NCBI GenBank assembly: GCA_002900995.3
Contig: PJEW03000013.1
Span: 707,395 to 771,394 of the forward strand
Direction of reading: 5' to 3'
Length of the DNA stretch: 64,000 nucleotides
Source of the DNA: Ganoderma boninense
Lineage: Eukaryota > Basidiomycota > Agaricomycetes > Polyporales > Polyporaceae
A program made the position numbers and the translations under genes. Below, piece by piece: positions 34,244 to 43,706 of the stretch. How positions within the stretch are numbered: the stretch's first letter is position 1; each line of letters opens with the position of its first letter. Below the pieces are notes generated by a model. That model ran no database searches, was not told the DNA's origin, and saw only the letters and a list, made by a program, of their open reading frames with translations.

Positions 34244-34504
34244 ACTGTTGATTAATCAAATATTCCGTGAGTTGGCCGGTTGGTAGTCGGAGCTTGCGGA
34301 TGTTACTTTTGTGAATTAAATGGGCTGTTCTACTGTTTATTAGGCTGGCTATCCCCATTATGGTGCGCTACGGTGTGCTACAGTGTGCTACAGAGTGGAG
34401 GCCCGGTGCTACAGTCCACTACATAAAGGGGGGCTTGCAACCTAGCAATACTGACTATATAGACTACATAGTGCTATAGTTGCAAGGAGATTTTTACTGA
34501 TGTT

Positions 34505-36361
34505 GTACTCGCCCGCAGTGCGCGACCCTCTGCAGAGCCATCGCCTTCTCTGCCCATCGCCGGGACCAGCTTGTGTAAGTGGCTCCGCTCTGAGCAGCCC
34601 TCAGCCCTCAAGTGGTTCTGACTCCTGCTCCATCCGGTTCATAATGCAGATACGATTAAGTCGGGGACTGGAAGGCCCAAAGCTCGGACTTCGCATTTCA
34701 GACTGTTCTTTCCCCTCCGTCCTGATAGCTGTCTTCCCGTCCCAATTATCCCTATGGTCGTGCTCATGATATTTGTCATATCTTCCGTCTGGTGAGTGTC
34801 AAACTCACACCATATCAGAGAGACAACCATTCCCTCACCAAACCTCTGCCGCGGGGCCTCTTGTGTCCTCTAGAACGATATCTTTGCTGCCGTCTACGCA
34901 ACGACCATCGAAGCGAGGACCGTGGTCAGCGAATTGAAGGATTGTGCGCTTTGTTCATCTCTCGCAGGTACAATGGCTAACGTACGGTGACCTCTTCTGG
35001 TCTCTCTTCTAGCCCGACTTAAAGGTGGAGCTGTGCATATCATTCTATCACAAGCACGCGCAAAGAACGCGGAAAGACGAAGGAGACTACGTCGTAGCTT
35101 CTCGTGCCCAGGTGAGTCACAATCCGTCGTCAACACCTGGACAGCCATCACCATCATCTGGATCTGCAAGATGATGAAGCATATCAAGGAGGTCGTGCCA
35201 AGGGCGGAAGATATGGTGAGTTTGATGTCTACCTTGTCTATATCTACCCCGTCCGTGGCTTAAGCCCAGCGTACGCCCGACAGCATCCGCAACAGGGAAG
35301 GCGAGGATTTCCACTGCATGGACCCTGCAAGTGCCTAACGGGGCCGGCAGCGAAGTCAGTCTCACCGCTAATTATCGGACAAATGTTGCGCTAAGTAAGA
35401 TTGCTGTCGGCGGAGGGACAACGGCGTAGGACAGTGCTCACCAGTGAGGGAAGTTGGACCAGCGATCCGTAGCTCCCAACGAGCCTGTGCACTAGGTCGA
35501 TCGTGTGACACGAGGGCTACTCAGTGATGTTTTATTCACGAGGAATGTCCTTCTCATACGTATATCCTCTGCTGACCACGCTCTGAGGTTGGAAGCCACG
35601 CGAACGATCATGAGGTGGGTACTAATACTAGGGTAGAGGATGGAAACAAGTGCTTGTAGACTAGGGCGGATGGAGCGGAGATTAAAGGAGAACAAACTCA
35701 AGTTGTATCGGAGAGCGAATTGCACAATATGGTAATTGCCACGCCGAAATGGTAACCAGTCGTATAGCCTCCGCGGTTAGGCGCTAAACCGCCATCCTTT
35801 AGCCGACCAGCAGTCTGGGTTGCGAACAGGCGACTACGCGGCCGGAGCGGCCTATGTACCAATCGGCCTGAAGAACGCACGCATCATCTCCTGAGAGGAG
35901 TCAGACGTTGGAGGCTCCGCCTCCTGCGCTCTGTCACCGCAAACTGCGAGCCCGAGAGCGAACGGCCGCGAGGACACTGAAGTTGTTCATCAGTCCTCTG
36001 CCTTACCCGGCTGTTCCACAGACCTCCACAGAGACCACGCCGACAGGTGACCCCAGTTGTGCTTTTTTATCCAAATCCACTCACCCTTGATTTCAGCAGA
36101 ATGTCTCAAGCATCGATTACCCCGCGTCCTAACAGGGGTTCTTGTCGCCAGCCACTTTCGCACCAAGATCCGCGGCGGAACGACCTTAATCACGTCTTGG
36201 GATAAAACGAACCCACGCAATCGCTGCCTTTTCGGGACATACGTCGCGGACTTGGTAGGGCACATACCAGACAGTGCCGCAGACGTAATCACACTGCCTT
36301 TCTGACAGATCCCTGGGATCCTTCCCTTCCCTGAGCAACCAGTCGTTTGTCCGGCTCCGAT
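34505..36361. other. Poorly resolved DNA with a few exon-like frames
   Basis: Short protein-like stretches occur, for example plus-strand 35170-35215 (KMMKHIKEVVPRAEDM, ending at a GTGAGT donor) and 36130-36305 (contains GGTTLITSWDKTNPRNRC). Neither could be built into a gene and no domain is recognised. Confidence 0.25.
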
Positions 36362-36363
36362 TA

Positions 36364-36819
36364 CAGCTGTTTGCAGAACGATAGTCGCGTTCGAAAAAAA
36401 CTCGTCGAGGTCGGCTACGTAGCCGACGCTGGGAAGACCCCGAGACGCCCAGAAGCTGTCTTCTTCAGGCCATGGCGCCTCATGGAGCGGGGTCTCCCTC
36501 GCGCGCGAGGCTCGACGCCGAGGAGGAGCGACGCAAGACTGGCGGCTCGCGCGACACTGCTATCACTGCGCGTAGAGTAGAAATAGTTGCGCTATGGCAA
36601 ACTATCGCATTTTTGACACTCGCGCACCACACCAATCCACCTGCAAAGGTGGAAGGTCCACTCGCGCGGATGGCGCGACGCGTCGCGCTCTCGCTGCCAT
36701 GCTCCTCGGCCTTCCTCGGCACGGGTTATGCCGAGCTTCTGGAGGTGGCATCAGCGTCGGCAAGCTAGCCGACCTGAACGAGTTTTTTCGGAGGACGTCT
36801 ATCGTTTTGCAAACCGCTG
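36364..36819. mobile_element. Tc1/mariner-type MITE, 456 bp
   Basis: The left end CAGCTGTTTGCAGAACGATA and the reverse complement of the right end CAGCGGTTTGCAAAACGATA begin inverted repeats about 68 bp long with roughly 80 percent identity. The dinucleotide TA flanks both sides (36362-36363, 36820-36821), the target duplication of Tc1/mariner elements. The left repeat contains a perfect 18 bp palindrome, GTCGGCTACGTAGCCGAC (36410-36427); the right repeat has a degenerate version. There is no transposase. It inserted in or beside the plus-strand frame that follows. Confidence 0.85.
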
Positions 36820-36884
36820 TACTGCGCACGGAGTGCGGTTGGACCAGAGCGTCGTCGATGCTTCCCGAAGCGTTCTGAGGATGA

Positions 36885-37154
36885 ATGATGTCATGGAAAG
36901 GATCGAGCGGGCGACCGAGGAGTACCGAACGCATGGAACTGTATGTGGACCTGAGGAACTTCGTCTTGAAGGGGTCGCACGTGTACTCGGAGCGTTCTCC
37001 TCTCATACCCCCTCAGCAGCTGTTCCTGGCCCTCAATACAGCTATGTCGAAGACACTTGCTATTAGGCGGGCATTCCAGAATTCCAGCGACTCCGACGAG
37101 AAAGAGGTGAGGATAGCTCTCAAGAATCGCGCATTCGCTAACGAACTTTCCTGA
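36885..37154 (+). CDS. Small protein-like frame, unrecognised
   Basis: An 89-codon frame contains MELYVDLRNFVLKGSHVYSE and NTAMSKTLAIRRAFQNSSDS and ends in a stop at 37154. An overlapping frame just upstream (contains SRSVLRMNDVMERIERATEE) has similar protein character, so an exon junction or a frameshift is likely between them. It ends 132 bp before the right inverted-repeat arm. Function unknown. Confidence 0.3.
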   Translation: MMSWKGSSGRPRSTERMELYVDLRNFVLKGSHVYSERSPLIPPQQLFLALNTAMSKTLAIRRAFQNSSDSDEKEVRIALKNRAFANELS

Positions 37155-37351
37155 ATCGCATAATTCCCCCCAAATCCCCTCTCTCAAGGAGTGTGCTGAT
37201 AATGCGGATCGGAGGAGAGGTCCGGCCACCAGCCATGATGCGCTAGTCGCCAAGTGAGTTGTCCTTTTAGATTCCGGCTCTCCTGTGCTCAGCCTTTTCT
37301 GCGTTTTATAGGGAGGACGCCTATGGTACTCGACTAGGGGCTACCACGCCG

Positions 37352-38809
37352 ATGGAGTTCGCTCCCCTTTCACCCACACTCGCTGCCGATCTTTCGAATA
37401 TGGTAGCACCGACAACGCCTCAATATCCGGAAGCCAGCGTACTAGCGTTCAGTGCTGAGGGCTTGTCTGGGGAATCAATAGACGACACCGGTGGCCGAGC
37501 TGGGTCGGCGAGTACGGAGACCAAGAAGATCCGGTGGATCAAGCATACCCTGGCATCTGGACTCATAATTGAAGTCGAAGCTACCAGATCCAACGGTCTA
37601 TTGCCACCACTGATTGAGAATTCCAACCAGCCTACTCTTCATGTACGGTTTCACAGCGATAGTGAATGATCGACTGATCAAGCGCCTTCTCCATCAGAGT
37701 CCCATTCAGGCTATCGTCAAGACACCTGGCCCCGAATGCCCCAAATCAGAGCCTGAGAGCGACTACTACTATACCCATCTAGAGGACTGGCTCCTGGATC
37801 CACGTCAAGGCAGCGACGGGTGTTTCGCGCAATATTCAGAAGACTGCCGAGCGCAACAAGAACTTCCGTTCCACCGTCGCGCTATCTGGCAAGGGACGTT
37901 TATCCCGACATTGTTGAGGTTCCTTGGGACTCGGAACGACCCTTGGGACTTCTCCGGGGATGCCCTTATGACCATTCTCCCAGACATATGGTTGAACGTC
38001 TATCACGAACCGTCGTGGCCAAGTGAAGATGACGCCCTCATTCGCTCTCTCGTGAGTTCTACTTTCTCAGCGCACCATGGCCCGTATGTTGAGCATCTAT
38101 AAAGGTGTCAGACAGCGTAGTTTCCTGGTTTGAGTCCTTCGCTTCTAATGCTCTCGCTGCCGTCGAGAAATTCCTGAAGGGTTCGGTGGATGACCCTCCC
38201 AGCTTCTCAGAGTGGTCAGAGAAATGTGAGGGGCTGATGCGAGACTATCGTGCATTGGACCATCCTGGTGGCCTTGGTTGCTCCGTATGTCCACTACTCT
38301 GATCCTCATCAGCGTCACTCAACGTTGTGCAGGCCATATTTAGCTCGATGTTCGTTCTTGCGCCGCTTTCTAACCATTTGCAGGCAATCGACGGAGGGAA
38401 ACAGGTTGAGGGACAAGCATGCTCATCCGATGGATTGGAATATCCGTTCGGGGCCATCGGATTGGCTGCGGCTGCGGTACGAAGTCTCTACATCGTCCTG
38501 AGAACGGCCATGCTAATCGCGGGGAGCTAGGCATTCCGTGCGATGCAGCTATTCCGCGCGCAATTAGTCGGATATGGCGAAGACGGGAAAATATTCATCG
38601 AGACCTCCACTGTCGACATCGCGGAACCTTTTATCATGGAGGCTGCATTTAGCAAGAACACCGCAGAGGAAAGGACGAAGCGGCTTTCTTCATTCGCCTA
38701 CAACCTACCTCGCTGTAAATTGGATGCCATCTTATGGCAGGCGCAAGAGTTCGTGCTATATCCCGACTATGACGAGATCAATTTCGACGACGAGTATGAT
38801 GTTGCATGA
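37352..38809 (+). CDS. Gene A, intact right-arm copy (415 aa, five exons)
   Basis: Exons 37352-37642, 37698-38051, 38105-38284, 38333-38476 and 38531-38809 join in phase 0 throughout. The four introns are 48-55 nt, GT..AG. The first ATG follows an in-frame stop. The N-terminal part is Ser/Thr-rich and probably disordered. The conserved-looking core has FIPTLLRFLGTRNDPWDF, LPDIWLNVYHE, WFESFASNALAAVEKFL, EYPFGAIGLAAAAAFRAMQL and a charged C-terminus ending NFDDEYDVA. No signal peptide or catalytic motif is evident. It is clearly paralogous to gene B, 743 bp downstream on the same strand, with the last three introns at matching positions. I recall similar unnamed families multiplied in agaricomycete genomes but cannot name a domain. 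Confidence 0.75.
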
Positions 38810-39552
38810 TGCGTGCGTGCAACTCTCAGTATCTGTGTAGTCCCTTGATTCGACTGACTTATTGTCTTTCAACGAACCTTTAGTTCTCGGGTTTGGTCAG
38901 CAGATGCTTTTGAATTCTGTTCAACCTAATTACTTGGCTTGACTCGGTTGGGTACGATTGTTCCAATATAGGCAATGTATTGGCTTAATTTCTTGGCCCT
39001 ATTGTATTTTCGTTTGGTCAAATACAGCACTCTGGAGGGATCTAAGTGGAGGAGCGGTGTTGCCCCAGTAGCGACACTGTAAAGCACCATGAACGCTATT
39101 AGCATGTCTAGGCGAACAACGAGACTGGAGTTGGAAGAGCCCGATGCAGAATACGACGCCAGTAATTGAAAGGATGATTCGAAAAGCTGACGCCCCCTTA
39201 GGTCGACATATCTTGGGAGATACACTATCGAGCTCTGTGCAAGCAAGCAATAGTAGATGGTCTCGTAGACCTACAAACCCTACCGCCATACTGGTGCGTG
39301 GATGAGCTGGTTGCTATGGCTGGCCCCATTAGTTCTCGCACATTTTAGGCAAATGGTCAGCAGTACCTACATAGCGCTCAGAAGCTCGCGTTGCTAACCG
39401 TTACTGTCAGTAGTAAGTACTCCTAGTTCGGTCGAGCTAGCCTTCGCAGAAGCTTTCTCATCTAGCCACAACTCCCTCCCTCCCACTCGGACACGTCGTC
39501 TCGTACACGCCCCTCTCAACGTCCGACTGACGAAGTCACCATCTCACCCTCA

Positions 39553-41512
39553 ATGGTCCCTGGATCCGTACTTGGACGCGATTCCGGACTTCCTGATATC
39601 AGCCGGCCGCTGTACTTCACCGCACGCCATATCGCTTGTCCGGAGGACGTTACGACCGGCAACGACAGTGAGGTCGATTGGTCCACATCGCCGCTAGGGA
39701 ACTCCTTAAACGTCATTGCCAGCAACCAACTCCCAGACACCCCAAGACTCACTCCGTTCCTCAACTTTGATGACGGTGTGGACGTCAATGGGTCGGATTT
39801 CGACGATGTCGACTTCGAGAATCCCATCTATCGATCCACATCGGGGTCCACACCAGGAGCAGCCAATTTTCGGTGGGAGCACGGTCATGTGGATGCAGAT
39901 AAAATGTCCGTATCATCGTCAATGGTCATCGCCCCAGTGAGTCCGACACCGTTACATAGGACTGTACTACCGAATCCGGTGCCCCCGCGGTGTGGACTAT
40001 CGATACCCGAGTGAGACCCTCTTGCAGTGACATGACTAATGATCCATGTACTCACCTGGTCGTACGTAGGCTACTTGTCAGAGATGATATCCCGGACTCA
40101 TTCCGCGTGTGGGCGATGGAATCGTCGGAGGCTGTTCTTCTCGGAGCTCAGCCCCTTCCTAGCGCTCAATTCGCGGGGAGGTTCCCCGCAGTGTTCTTTC
40201 CGCCTTTCCTCCACCGCTTTTATCCTGACACATACTTTGCTTCTCCGGAGAGTTTCCCTTCTCGCTACCAATCCACGTACACCTCAGCGGTCCAACAACG
40301 GATGCAGATTCTAGGTACGATCCCGGGCAAGGGAGGGCTCGGCGAAACTGCGTCGATTGGGTTGCTCCGGCTGACGCGAATATGCCAGAGGTGCTACTAC
40401 GGTCTCCGAAAGCAGATGAAAAACTAAGAGAATATTTCCTGAGGGTAAGCCGTCCCATTGTGATCTGTTTATGAGTAACTTTGCCTTGTCTGAATTCCCT
40501 TGTTCGGTTATTTAGTCAAGGTGTGACGACGACGCTTCCTTCAAGGCAGCCAGCCGAGTGCGAGTCGGCGATGAGCCATCCAGAAACAGCTCGTGGAAGA
40601 CCAATGCATGTGCACCAGACCTTCCTGATGCGGTACACGATGGGGACCGTTGGTACGGCAAGTTCATCCCCACCGCTATTCAGTTTCTTGGTACGCGGCC
40701 GAAGAGTCCATGGCGCTTCTGCGAGCGCGACCTGCGGATAATTCAAGACATATGGTCAGCTGTCTATGGTGAGACCCTCCCTTGGAAGATCGAACTCAGC
40801 GATTGCATTTACGCAGCGGTGAGTCGAAGCATGTGGCAATCAACAGCAATAACTGCTCACCCAACCTCTCAGATTGTGGAGACCGTTCATAAATGGCACG
40901 ACTGTATTGGGAATGCGGCACTGTGCGCGTTGGACCTCTTCTTTCAATCCAGAATATTCGTCGACTTCTCGGCACGCTTTCGATTCTGTCAAGTGATTCT
41001 GCGCGATGCTAGACTCTTCTATGAAGCGTTCGATACTCCTCATAGGCGGGTGAGTTAGGATCATCTGATCTCCAAAGCAATCAATCTCCTGATTTGCGCT
41101 AGGGGTTGTTTCGTTCCGTGTTTGTTCGCAGGGCACTCGCACAACATATGGTCTGGATTCGTGGTGCCGTCCACGTCCCGTCAATATATTGCCACAACCC
41201 CGCAAAACATCCTTACGGGGCGATTGGTTTGTCGGCCGCTGCGGTAAGATACAGGAATAATCAGTTTACGTCGTCTTAAAGGCATCGTCTTAGGTATACC
41301 GTGCGGCATCACTCTTTAGCACTACTCAAATTCGATACATGAACGCCTCTACCACAACTTCCTCAAAAAGCGGTGGTTACAATGCATGGGACAGCCATCT
41401 GATATTTAGCGAAGTTAATTACAGTGCCAAGGTCAAGCAGTATGCCACAGCCGCTAGCAGACTGACAGCTGATGAAGTAAAGAAGATAGTAGAGGCTGCC
41501 GTAGTATATTGA
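39553..41512 (+). CDS. Gene B, intact right-arm copy (532 aa, seven exons), paralogue of gene A
   Basis: Exons 39553-40010, 40070-40314, 40389-40444, 40516-40818, 40873-41049, 41103-41243 and 41294-41512 give a continuous frame. Introns are 50-74 nt. The first 250 residues are acidic and disordered at first, then contain RDDIPDSFRVWAMESS and PAVFFPPFLHRFYPDTYF. The shared core follows: WYGKFIPTAIQFLGTR, IIQDIWSAVYGE, WHDCIGNAALCALDLFF, HPYGAIGLSAAAVYRAASLF. It ends KKIVEAAVVY at TGA 41510-41512. The last three introns fall at the same places and phase as in gene A, which shows descent by duplication. Function unknown. Confidence 0.75.
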
Positions 41513-41746
41513 GCATTCGTGGCTATAGTTCCTGTTCCATGCGTCTCTAAATCTGGTCAAGGTGTATGGAGAATCGTAGCTAAGGATGTTATAAGCCTCG
41601 CTGGTGCCTGTGCCAGCTGTTTCGGAATACTGGGTGTGGCAGCAATGCATATACTGGACTCCTTCTATTTTTTCGCGTTCCTGATAATTGTTCGTTGGGA
41701 AGAGAACTCAGAGGCGCCCGAAATTCCAAATACCGGTTAGCACTGG

Positions 41747-43582
41747 TTGCCAGCACGCTGGGCGCCATGGCTCCGGAGTCTGAAGTCTACCCCCACTTGC
41801 GTCCACGCAAGCTTCATCCAGGACCTCCCTCTCGTGTCGCTGGCGTCCACAGACCACTCGCCCCTGACGTCCGGCAGCATTATGGAGGAGAGAGGCATGC
41901 GGATGATCCTTGATGGCCATGGTACGTTCTCAGCCAGCTCAGATCTCCCTGTCCATGCCCACCGGGTTCGTTTCATTCCGTTGAGCAGATTCAGGACTGT
42001 CCGTGTTTCCGTTGTGTTGTGTCGTGGGACGAGCCAGGTGCGCCTGGGTTGGTTGATCCAATGCCGGGTGCGCGCAGCGCCACGATAGACACACGCGTGT
42101 TCGGGAGATTGTCTGAGATGAGGTGTCTTTCCCGACCTATGCTGCCTCAACACTGCCGCTGACTGCGGTGCGCTCCTCGGTATGTACCCCATCCGCTTTC
42201 CTTTGTGTTCTGCTTCCCAGCTCGTCCTCGGTGGAAACCGTCGTAGGACGAGCCAGGTGTGCCCAGGTCAGTTTGCCTGACGGGTACGAGCACTACCGCG
42301 CCCTCTTGCCACCCCAGCCTAGTGGACTTTAGCTCACTTATTTCTCTTCTCTCTCTTTATGTAGATCGACAACAATCAGGAGGAGGGGGTAATCACAGCA
42401 AATGCCACTCCCGGAGCCTTTCTCGTCCTGTCGACACAGACAGTCGATCAACGGCTACCGACAACCGTATCTTAAGTGTCACATTTGTTGGCATCTGCAT
42501 GATGTCCGTACGTACCCGTATCACGTCAGATCGTGCACATATTCATTTTTGCGAGCTCCAGGTTGTCATCAACGCTGAGACAGCGAAGCCAAGAAAATCA
42601 ACTGTGACGGCGAAATGGCGGGCTCAAGGTTCCCCCCGTGTGGCTCATGAGGTATGTTGCCATGTCCTCGCTCTGACGGTGTTTGCTCACCTTGAACATG
42701 ACCAGCTTCTCCCATCTTCGAATCCTCCAAGGGGAAGGAGTTGTCATCACGGCATGGAGCTGGATCTTGACCGCAGAGCTGGGCTTCTCTTGTGTCCGTC
42801 ATGCTCCCTTGTGGGACAGTGCTAGGTGCGCCTGGGTTGGTTGATCCAATGCCGGGTGCGCGTAGCGACGCGACTGGCATGATGCGTCCGAAGGATAACC
42901 TGAGGGAAGAGCCCCTCCTGGGTCCTTGTTGACAGCCATGCAGCGTGCAAGTCCTCGCATCCCCTGAATCGCTGCGTCCTTCCGTGAGTTCCTTTCCTTC
43001 TGCACTGCTTCTTCCTCGGGCTACGTCGGGGCGAACCAAGTGCGCCAAATAGGTTTACCAAATCCAGCATGCACCTCGCGCTGCACTCTTGCAATCGTGC
43101 GAACCTGACACTGACCTTTCCGTCCATCTCGTTCTCTAGATCAACGCACTCGACGGTGGGCGAAAGTCGGCGGGAACAGAGGCAGAGATTGGAGCCGCGA
43201 TATCTGTTTATATACGTAGGGCGTACGCATGATACTGGAAAGCTAAGGCAAGTCCGTCCGTGCGATACGCTCTGTATTTCACCTCTCGAGCCTGCTAACA
43301 TCGCAATCCCGCCTGTTCTCCCCTCTTCTAGCGCAGACCTAGCATCCCTCACTGCACCACTCAAGCAACACTTGCGCCAAGATCGCGATCACCACATTCT
43401 AACCTCCTGTTCGCATCCGACCTTCAACGCGGAGTACTCCTCGGGGTCGCGACCTCGACAACGTCCTCCGGTACGAGGGTGCGAAGGTTGATGCCAATGA
43501 CCCGCCTAAGCCGCGGCTTGTCGACCCGCACCAGGATGTCACGGGCGTGATCGCCGAATGTCGCCTTTTTGTGACAGAATAA
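41747..43582 (+). CDS. Gene C exons, right-arm copy (unrecognised)
   Basis: Downstream of gene B, plus-strand frames look like exons separated by small introns. One contains SIMEERGMRMILDGH and ends at a GTACGT donor near 41920. Others include GVITANATPGAFLVLSTQT (after a TTATGTAG acceptor, about 42364), VVINAETAKPRKSTVTAKW (about 42564) and a last one with VLRYEGAKVDANDPPKPRLV ending in TAA at 43580-43582. Repeated GAPGLVDPMPGARS-type blocks lie between. I could not settle the joins, so it may be one gene or two. No domain is recognised. Confidence 0.35.
42026..42079 (+). repeat. Repeated block within the arm, copy 1 (GAPGLVDP-type)
   Basis: The core AGGTGCGCCTGGGTTGGTTG is repeated at 42824-42868. 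Degenerate versions occur near 42247-42280 and 43027-43075. In one frame it reads GAPGLVDPMPGARS. Each copy lies just after an exon-like stretch of gene C. The same blocks occur in the left arm (18622-18675 and 17833-17877). Confidence 0.7.
42824..42868 (+). repeat. Repeated block within the arm, copy 2 (GAPGLVDP-type)
   Basis: It is nearly identical to the block at 42026-42079 and keeps the same reading frame (GAPGLVDPMPGARSD). This suggests a duplicated coding or exon-border unit rather than random similarity. Confidence 0.7.
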
Positions 43583-43706
43583 GAACGATTGCTACCACTT
43601 TGCTATGTTCGTCACCCTGATCTGCTTTCCTGCGGCGTTATATACTCATGATCAACGCAAGCAGATCATACTACACTCCCTTTCTGTCGGCTCCCTCCAT
43701 TTGCTG

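Larger units (their letters stand above)
28353..34502. mobile_element. DNA element 3 with CATCAGT ends, interrupted by a copia element
   Basis: The left end reads CATCAGTAAAATAGTTCCC. The reverse complement of the right end reads CATCAGTAAAAATCTCCTT. TT flanks both sides (28351-28352, 34503-34504). Removing the copia insertion and one copy of its target duplication leaves about 835 bp. Both subterminal regions contain several copies of the heptamer CTGTAGC (plus strand on the left, as CTACAG-type on the right), a subterminal repeat layout typical of cut-and-paste elements. It has no coding capacity of its own. A tRNA-like pol III promoter lies in the right half. Confidence 0.55.
37286..43706. 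repeat. Right arm of the 6.4 kb inverted duplication
   Basis: This is the reverse complement of 16997-23414. The inner junction is TGCTCAGCC at 37286, after which left and right flanks are unrelated. At the outer junction the right arm reads CTGTCGGCTC, then 15 further bases, then CTGTCGGCTC again, so a 10 bp block is repeated exactly where homology with the left arm ends. The arm carries gene A, gene B and gene C exons in the plus orientation and the truncated start of gene D. Confidence 0.95.

Noticed and set aside
41510..41512. In-frame TGA between two protein-like stretches, first read as a nonsense mutation shared by both arms
   Set aside because: Splicing places it as the normal stop codon of gene B. 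The paralogue gene A ends its homologous exon in the same way, and the hydrophobic frame after it is downstream sequence.
16997..43706. Treating the inverted arms as terminal inverted repeats of one giant transposon
   Set aside because: No terminal motif or target duplication is found at either outer end, one outer end lies within an exon, and no transposase is present in the spacer.
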